From Arthrobacter sp. 131MFCol6.1 (lineage in GTDB: Bacteria; Actinomycetota; Actinomycetes; Actinomycetales; Micrococcaceae): DNA of 64,000 nucleotides. The DNA is taken from assembly GCF_000374925.1 (NCBI RefSeq), contig NZ_KB895541.1, positions 684,122 through 748,121 on the forward strand, written 5' to 3'. Both the position numbers and the translations under genes were made by a program. The notes beneath the pieces were generated by a model. That model did not search any database and was not told the origin of the DNA. It was given only the letters and a program-made list of their open reading frames with translations. Each line of letters starts with the position of its first letter. Within the stretch, counting starts at the first letter, position 1. This document shows positions 58,502 to 64,000 of the stretch, in pieces.

Positions 58502-58921
58502 TCAGCCGCGGTCGATCCGGATCTTCGTCGTCGCTTCGCCGGTCACAACCTTGGGTGCCGGTGCGCGGACTTCCAGGACGCCGTCCTTGTACGTGGCGGT
58601 GATGTCTTCTTCCCTCACCCCCGCGGGCAGCGCAATGCTCCGGGCGGCCCGGCCGTAGCGGAACTCCGAGCGGTAACCGTCCTTGCTCTTGTGCTCGGAC
58701 GACTCCCGCCGCTCCACCGCAATATTGAGCACGCCCTCGCCGACCGAGACGTCGACGTCCCGGTCCGGGTCGATGCCCGGCACTTCCGCCCGCACCACCA
58801 GGGTGGTGCCCTCCTGGAACTGTTCGATCTTGATCCCTGGCGCTATGGACAGATCACCGTCAAGGAAGCGGCGGACCGGTTCCAGCATGTCCGAGGGCGT
58901 CCATTTGCTGAGATCACTCAT
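58502..58921 (-). CDS. Small heat-shock protein, Hsp20/alpha-crystallin family
   Basis: A 139-aa chaperone. The alpha-crystallin domain spans about 35-125, with VVRAEVPGIDPDRDVDVSVG, FRYGRAARSIALPAGVREED and the GVLEVRAP motif. AGGAGG precedes the ATG at 58921. Its promoter has a DosR-like box and a good -10 (TGTAAT), so it is likely the counterpart of the mycobacterial hypoxia chaperone HspX/Acr in regulation. Confidence 0.92.
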   Translation of the reverse strand: MSDLSKWTPSDMLEPVRRFLDGDLSIAPGIKIEQFQEGTTLVVRAEVPGIDPDRDVDVSVGEGVLNIAVERRESSEHKSKDGYRSEFRYGRAARSIALPAGVREEDITATYKDGVLEVRAPAPKVVTGEATTKIRIDRG

Positions 58922-58975
58922 GATTTCCTCCTGCGTCCACGCCCCTGCCACGGCATGGTCAGGGGCTGTGAGCCC

Positions 58976-58981
58976 ATTACA
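58976..58981 (-). promoter_or_regulatory. -10 hexamer (TGTAAT) of hsp20
   Basis: TGTAAT on the minus strand; centre 32 nt from the centre of the DosR-like box at 59003-59018. Transcription would start near 58969, giving a leader of about 48 nt with AGGAGG. Confidence 0.6.
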
Positions 58982-59002
58982 CGCTCCCGAAGCCCCGGAG
59001 CC

Positions 59003-59018
59003 AAGGGCAAAAAGGCCC
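59003..59018 (-). promoter_or_regulatory. DosR-like box upstream of hsp20
   Basis: Read on the minus strand it is GGGCCTTTTTGCCCTT. It agrees with the mycobacterial DosR motif in nearly all positions and lies between the fabG hairpin and the hsp20 -10. Confidence 0.65.
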
Positions 59019-59062
59019 GGCGCGGAAAACTGCGGGTCCCTTTGTCGCCGGTTGCCGTTGCG

Positions 59063-59121
59063 GCGGATAGAACACAACGGACGACGGCGGAAGCCGCCGT
59101 CGTCCGTTGTGTTCTATCCGC
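59063..59121 (-). terminator. Hairpin terminator downstream of fabG
   Basis: A perfect 28-bp stem (59063-59090 with 59094-59121; core AACACAACGGACGACGGCGG) and a 3-nt loop, 30 nt after the fabG stop. It insulates the hsp20 promoter. No T tract. Confidence 0.8.
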
Positions 59122-59151
59122 TATGTCAGGAGGGCTCCGGCGTGGTCCGGG

Positions 59152-59943
<792 letters not shown>

Positions 59944-60027
59944 TTAGCGCCCGGTTCGCTTCCGTTTGGGCGGCTCCGCCGATGGTGAGAGAATCGAAGT
60001 AAGCCTTGGGAGCGTGATCTGACAGCC

Positions 60028-60477
60028 GTGACACTCAAAAACCGACCCGGTGCGCATGTACCCGGGAGGCCGGACTCCGAGTCCGGCGGTACCGAGGTGC
60101 ACAGCATCACCGACGCCGCTGCTGCCCACTCGGACGAGATGCACCAGCGGATGGTCAAGTACGCCGTCGCCATGGGCATCCGCATGGTCTGCCTGATCCT
60201 GATTTTTGTCGTGGATGGCTGGTTCAAGCTCCTGCCGATTGCCGGCGCCGTCTTCCTGCCCTGGGTGGCCGTGGTGATCGCCAACGGCAGCGACAAGGCG
60301 GAAATCCACAGCGACTCGCTCCTGGACTACGCTCCGCTCGCAGAGCTGGACGCCCCGGACACCGCAGAGCCGGCCGGGCAGGATATCGATGACGGCGCAG
60401 ACGGCGCGGGGACGCTGCTGCAAGGTGAGCTGATCGAAGATGAGAACGACGACGACCACGGACGGGCAGCTTCATGA
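60028..60477 (+). CDS. DUF3099 family membrane protein
   Basis: A 149-aa protein with two membrane helices (VAMGIRMVCLILIFVVDGWF, then LPIAGAVFLPWVAVVIANG) and an acidic C-terminal tail. DUF3099 has no known function. Start is the GTG at 60028; it overlaps the next gene by 4 nt (ATGA), and the run continues through SURF1 and YbaK. Confidence 0.82.
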   Translation: MTLKNRPGAHVPGRPDSESGGTEVHSITDAAAAHSDEMHQRMVKYAVAMGIRMVCLILIFVVDGWFKLLPIAGAVFLPWVAVVIANGSDKAEIHSDSLLDYAPLAELDAPDTAEPAGQDIDDGADGAGTLLQGELIEDENDDDHGRAAS

Positions 60478-60767
60478 ACCTCTTTGACCTGGCCGGGACC
60501 GGTGGCGACACCGCCGCGGCCCCCGGCACCGTCTGCTCGCGGAAAGCCTGCCGCGCGGCGGCCGAATGGCAGCTGCTGTGGAACAATCCCAAGATCCACA
60601 CCCCGGAGCGGCGCAAGATCTGGCTGGCGTGCGGTGAGCACCGGGCCTGGCTTGAGGACTACCTCCAGACGCGCGGCCTGTGGAAAGAGACTGTGGTCCT
60701 CGGCGCCGAGACCGTCCCCCTCCCCGGAGCGACCGCCCCGCTCGACCCGTCAGGCAGGATCGGCTGA
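60474..60767 (+). CDS. Small Cys/His protein of unknown function
   Basis: A 97-aa protein. VCSRKACRAAAEWQLLWNNP and LACGEHRAWLEDYLQTRG hold C-x4-C and C-x2-H pairs that could bind zinc or another metal. Homologues may carry the label acetone carboxylase, which the sequence does not support. It overlaps DUF3099 and abuts the SURF1 gene, so it is part of the same operon. Confidence 0.8.
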   Translation: MNLFDLAGTGGDTAAAPGTVCSRKACRAAAEWQLLWNNPKIHTPERRKIWLACGEHRAWLEDYLQTRGLWKETVVLGAETVPLPGATAPLDPSGRIG

Positions 60768-61646
60768 ATGTACCGCTTTCTCTTCTCCAGTAAATGGCTG
60801 GGGTACTTGTTGCTGGCCGCGGTCTTCGCTGCCGGCTGCGTTGGGCTGGGCCGGTGGCAGATGGACCGCCGCGCCGAGACCCTGGCCGAAATCAACCGGG
60901 TGGTCTCCAACTACTCGGCCACCCCTGTGCCGTTCGCCGGGGTCCGGGACGAGTTCAGCCGGCTGGACCCGGAGCGCGAGTGGACCCAGGTGGAACTGAA
61001 GGGCAGCTACGACGCCGCCGGCCAGCGCATCGTCCGCAACCGGCCGCTCAACGGCCAGCCCGGCTACGAGGTGGTGGTTCCCTTCAAGCTCCAGACCGGC
61101 GAAACCGTGGTGATCGACCGCGGCTGGCTGCCCATCGGCAACAACACGCCGGGACGGCCCGACTCGGTGCCGGCCCCGCCGCAGGGTCCGGTGACGGTGG
61201 TCGCCCGCCTCAAGCCGGCCGAGCCCGAGCTGCAGCGCGGCGCCCCTGACGGCCAGCTGGCCTCGATCGACCTCGCCGCCTATTCCGCGCAGCTGGGCTA
61301 CCCGCTGCTGACGGGCGCCTACGGACAGCTGGCATCAGAGTCGCCGTCGGTGCAGGACATGCCGTTCCCGTTCCCCAAGCCGACCACCGATGAAGGCACC
61401 CACCTGTCCTACTCCCTGCAGTGGTTCGCGTTCGGCGTGCTGATGTTCGTCGGGTTCGGCTACGCGGCCAGGCAGCAGGCCCGCAACGCCGCGATCGACG
61501 CGGAGGACGCCGAAGCCGAGGCTGCGGCCGGCGGATTCCTGCACTCCAGCGGCCCGGCCGTGCGGCGCCGCCCCGCTCCGCGCAAGCGCAAGAACGCGAC
61601 AGCGGAAGAAGAGGAAGACGCCATCCTCGACGCCCAGGGGTTCTAA
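60768..61646 (+). CDS. SURF1 family cytochrome oxidase biogenesis protein
   Basis: A 292-aa protein with one N-terminal and one C-terminal membrane helix (WLGYLLLAAVFAAGCVGLGR, QWFAFGVLMFVGFGYAA) and an external domain. The family motifs are GRWQMDRR, RNRPLNGQPGYEVVVPF and the YSLQWFAFG end. SURF1 helps to insert heme a into cytochrome aa3 oxidase. The ATG directly follows the previous stop. Confidence 0.92.
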   Translation: MYRFLFSSKWLGYLLLAAVFAAGCVGLGRWQMDRRAETLAEINRVVSNYSATPVPFAGVRDEFSRLDPEREWTQVELKGSYDAAGQRIVRNRPLNGQPGYEVVVPFKLQTGETVVIDRGWLPIGNNTPGRPDSVPAPPQGPVTVVARLKPAEPELQRGAPDGQLASIDLAAYSAQLGYPLLTGAYGQLASESPSVQDMPFPFPKPTTDEGTHLSYSLQWFAFGVLMFVGFGYAARQQARNAAIDAEDAEAEAAAGGFLHSSGPAVRRRPAPRKRKNATAEEEEDAILDAQGF

Positions 61647-61649
61647 ACC

Positions 61650-62129
61650 ATGAGCCCTGAGGCATATCCCCGACCGGTGGCAAACGTCAAGCGTGCCCTT
61701 ACCGCCCTCGGCGCCCACGACACCGTCACAGTGTTCGATTCAAAAGTCCCGACGGCGGCAGCAGCGGCCGCCGCGCTGGGCTGCGACGTCGCGGCGATCA
61801 CCAACAGCCTGGTGTTCGACCTCGAGGGCACCCCGCTGCTCATCCTGGCCAGCGGCGCGGCCAAGGTGGACGTCCGCAAGGTCGCGGACCGGCTGGGCGC
61901 GGGCAAGATCCGCCGGGCCTCCCCCGAGTTCGTCCTGGCGCACACCGGCCAGGAGGTAGGCGGGGTCGCCCCGGTAGGCCACCCGGAGAAGATCCGGACC
62001 CTGCTGGACGAGTCGCTGTCGGCCCACCGCGTGCTCTGGGCAGGGGCAGGGGACCACAACTCGATGTTCTCCATCAGCTACGAGGACCTGCACCGGATCA
62101 CGGGCGCGGAAGAGATGCCGGTCCGCTGA
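61650..62129 (+). CDS. YbaK/EbsC family aminoacyl-tRNA deacylase-like protein
   Basis: A 159-aa protein of the YbaK/ProX editing family, which hydrolyses mischarged tRNAs. Motifs are ITNSLVFDLEGTPLLILASG (substrate pocket with the Lys in AAKVDVRKVADRLGA), and GGVAPVGHPEKIRTLLDESL. Family members include EbsC. Ends 70 nt before the convergent ABC-F gene. Confidence 0.88.
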   Translation: MSPEAYPRPVANVKRALTALGAHDTVTVFDSKVPTAAAAAAALGCDVAAITNSLVFDLEGTPLLILASGAAKVDVRKVADRLGAGKIRRASPEFVLAHTGQEVGGVAPVGHPEKIRTLLDESLSAHRVLWAGAGDHNSMFSISYEDLHRITGAEEMPVR

Positions 62130-62134
62130 CCCGA

Positions 62135-62190
62135 CTGACTCGCAGCAAAGGCCGTCGTGAGCGCTCACGACGGCCTTTGCTGCGAGTCAG
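62135..62190. terminator. Hairpin between convergent YbaK and ABC-F genes
   Basis: A perfect 27-bp stem (62135-62161 with 62164-62190; core CGCAGCAAAGGCCGTCGTGA) with a 2-nt nominal loop. It starts 6 nt after the YbaK stop and ends 10 nt before the ABC-F stop. Confidence 0.8.
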
Positions 62191-62199
62191 CTCGGTGGC

Positions 62200-63798
62200 T
62201 TACGCCAGCGTGATGAGGTCCAGGTAGTCTTCGTTCCAGTGGTCCTCGATGCCGTCGGGAAGCAGGACAACGCGCTCCGGGTTGAGCGCCTCGACGGCGC
62301 CCTCATCGTGGCTCACTAGGACGACGGCGCCGGTGTAGTTGCTCAGGGCCCCGAGGATTTCCGCGCGGCTGGCGGGGTCGAGGTTGTTGGTGGGCTCATC
62401 GAGGAGCAGCACGTTTGCGCTCGAGGCCACGATGGTGGCCAGCGCCAGCCGGGTCTTCTCGCCGCCGGAGAGCACACCGGCGGGCTTGTCGACGTCGTCG
62501 CCGGAGAACAGGAACGAGCCCAGGATGTTGCGGACTTCCGCGTCGTTCATGTCCGGGGCGGAGGAGCGCATGTTCTGCAGGACGGTGCGGTCCACGTCGA
62601 GCGTCTCGTGCTCCTGCGCGTAGTAGCCCACCTTCAGGCCGTGGCCCGCAACGACTTCGCCGGTGTCCGGCTTGTCGACGCCGGCCAGCATCCGCAGCAG
62701 CGTGGTCTTGCCGGCGCCGTTGAGGCCCAGGATGACCACCTTGGAACCGCGGTCGATGGCAAGGTCGACGTCGGTGAAGATCTCCAGCGAGCCGTAGGAC
62801 TTGCTGAGGCCGTCCGCGGTGAGCGGGGTCTTGCCGCAGGGTGACGGATCCGGGAAGCGCAGTGCTGCCACGCGGTCGGTCGCGCGCACGGCTTCGAGGC
62901 CGCCGAGCAGGCGTTCGGCACGCTTGGCCATGTTCTGGGCGGCGACGGCCTTGGTGGCCTTGGCGCGCATTTTGTTGGCCTGGTCGATGAGGACCTGGGC
63001 CTTCTTCTCCGCGTTGGCCCGCTCACGCTTGCGGGCGCGCTCGTCCGTTTCACGCTGCGTGAGGTAGCGCTTCCAGTCCATGTTGTAGAAGTCGATCTGG
63101 GCGCGGTTGGGATCGAGGAGGAAGACCTTGTTGACGGTCGCTTCAAGCAGCTCGGTGTCGTGGCTGATGACGATCAGCCCGCCCTGGTGATTCTTGAGGA
63201 ACTCGCGAAGCCAGGAGATGGAATCGGCGTCGAGGTGGTTAGTGGGCTCATCGAGGAGCATGGTTTCGGCATCCGAGTACAGGATGCGCGCCAGCTCCAC
63301 GCGGCGCCGCTGTCCACCGGACAGGGTCTTGAGCGGCTGGTTCAGCAGCCGGTCCGGCAGGGCGAGGTTCGAGCAGATCGCTGCCGCCTCGGCTTCCGCG
63401 GCGTAGCCGCCGGCGGCCAGGAACTCGGATTCCAGCCGGTCATAGCGGTTCATCGCCTTGCGCTGGACCGCGGGGTCATCGCTGGCCATCTCTTCGTGCG
63501 CCACACGGAGCTTGCCCACGGCAATGTCCAGGCCGCGGACGGACAGGATCCGGTCCCGCGCGAGCTGCTCCATGTCCGGGGTGCGCGGATCCTGCGGCAG
63601 GTAGCCGATTTCGCCGCTGCGGGTTACCTTGCCGGCGGCGGGCAGGCCCTCGCCCGCGAGCACCCGGGTCAGCGTTGTCTTGCCTGCACCGTTACGGCCG
63701 ACCAGACCGATCTTGTCTCCCTTGTCGATCCGGAAGCTCACCTGGTCCATGAGGAGGCGGGCGCCGGCGCGCAGTTCGAGATCCTGGACGGTAATCAA
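62200..63798 (-). CDS. ABC-F family ribosome-associated ATPase
   Basis: A 532-aa protein with two ABC domains and no membrane part. Domain 1: GRNGAGKTT, LSGGQRRRVELARIL, DEPTNHLD; domain 2: GLNGAGKTT, LSGGEKTRLALATIV, DEPTNNLD. Between them is the charged P-site-tRNA-interaction linker (ERARKRERANAEKKAQVL). ABC-F proteins bind the ribosomal E site and can relieve stalling or give antibiotic resistance. The start is the TTG at 63798 with AAAGG 11 nt upstream; other starts (ATT) are conceivable. A leader of about 90 nt carries a 26-codon frame. Confidence 0.9.
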   Translation of the reverse strand: MITVQDLELRAGARLLMDQVSFRIDKGDKIGLVGRNGAGKTTLTRVLAGEGLPAAGKVTRSGEIGYLPQDPRTPDMEQLARDRILSVRGLDIAVGKLRVAHEEMASDDPAVQRKAMNRYDRLESEFLAAGGYAAEAEAAAICSNLALPDRLLNQPLKTLSGGQRRRVELARILYSDAETMLLDEPTNHLDADSISWLREFLKNHQGGLIVISHDTELLEATVNKVFLLDPNRAQIDFYNMDWKRYLTQRETDERARKRERANAEKKAQVLIDQANKMRAKATKAVAAQNMAKRAERLLGGLEAVRATDRVAALRFPDPSPCGKTPLTADGLSKSYGSLEIFTDVDLAIDRGSKVVILGLNGAGKTTLLRMLAGVDKPDTGEVVAGHGLKVGYYAQEHETLDVDRTVLQNMRSSAPDMNDAEVRNILGSFLFSGDDVDKPAGVLSGGEKTRLALATIVASSANVLLLDEPTNNLDPASRAEILGALSNYTGAVVLVSHDEGAVEALNPERVVLLPDGIEDHWNEDYLDLITLA

Positions 63799-63803
63799 TG
63801 CAG

Positions 63804-63884
63804 CTAAGGCCTTTCACAACAGGGAATGCCGCGGCACAACGGGTGGAGTCTGGGCGGGGCCGGGGCAGGGCGGTGCGAGAGCAC
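63804..63884 (-). other. Possible upstream open frame in the ABC-F leader
   Basis: A GTG at 63884 opens a 26-codon frame that stops at 63804, 6 nt before the ABC-F start and across its ribosome site. A TAGACT hexamer (63900-63895) is 10 nt before the GTG. No other sequence supports it as a gene. Confidence 0.3.
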
Positions 63885-64000
63885 GGCCTCCCCAAGTCTA
63901 CCGGCACTGCCCCGGCTCCATGACATGGGCACCTTTGGCAGTGGCCAGCCGCCGGCGCGATGCTGGTCCGGCCCGCTGGCAGTGTTCATTGGCGGCGCCC

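Noticed and set aside
59034..59049. Second possible DosR-like box (GGGTCCCTTTGTCGCC) upstream of hsp20
   Set aside because: Only about two thirds of positions agree, with mismatches in the important CCC block; it may be a weak auxiliary site at most.

Overview
The window is high-GC actinobacterial DNA, most like Arthrobacter or a close relative in the Micrococcaceae (inferred from gene families and gene order, not from a search). Diagnostic families are the Pup-proteasome genes, mycothiol ligase MshC, a GlgA/GlgC pair of the mycobacterial type, a DosR/DosS-like pair, and several DUFs found mainly in actinobacteria. Genes are dense on both strands. One tRNA gene is present. I see no IS element, prophage or CRISPR array.

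Layout. 1-6937 (minus): HAD hydrolase, site-2-type protease, tRNA m1A methyltransferase, proteasomal ATPase, dop and the start of pup, which is the conserved pupylation locus. 7091-12364: PAC2 protein, DUF1269 protein, mshC, uppP, aldo/keto reductase and two small conserved genes. 12437-15223: acyl-CoA dehydrogenase-like protein, M20 peptidase and tRNA-Leu(GAG) with a classical terminator. 15224-15659 is a gap without a convincing gene. 15660-29231: permease, AI-2E-type exporter, CYTH-CHAD protein, secreted phosphoesterase, malQ, then a plus-strand run (DksA-like, M50 protease, GST-like, serine hydrolase, FUSC). 29324-36032: a lipid module (MaoC hydratase, FabG4-type reductase, thiolase, TetR regulator, acyl-CoA oxidase-like protein) with a palindromic operator between thiolase and TetR. 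36126-38849: divergent glgA/glgC. 38911-44896: an odd zinc-ribbon SDR, then a redox/dormancy island (two FMN-binding PPOX proteins, a universal stress protein, a DosR-like regulator and a DosS-like heme GAF kinase). 44991-48356: transglutaminase, alpha-E and circularly permuted ATP-grasp operon. 48489-63798: YeiH, pepN, a lipoate ligase-like protein, L31 type B, SpoU methylase, TauE, ABC ATPase, serB, SDR, Hsp20, fabG, DUF3099, a small Cys/His protein, SURF1, YbaK and an ABC-F ATPase. 63799-64000 is the ABC-F leader and has no further gene that I can support.

How the parts connect. Three signals run through the window. First, six genes (8146, 40516, Usp at 41457, the regulator at 41758, 44399, Hsp20 at 58921) carry a similar DosR-like box whose centre lies 32 nt upstream of the centre of a candidate -10 hexamer, which suggests one hypoxia/redox regulon whose regulator and sensor kinase lie tail to tail here. 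Second, many genes have a TAnnnT hexamer 5-8 nt before the start codon, as expected for leaderless transcripts, and this decides several starts. Third, almost every convergent gene end carries a long, near-perfect GC-rich hairpin without a U tract.
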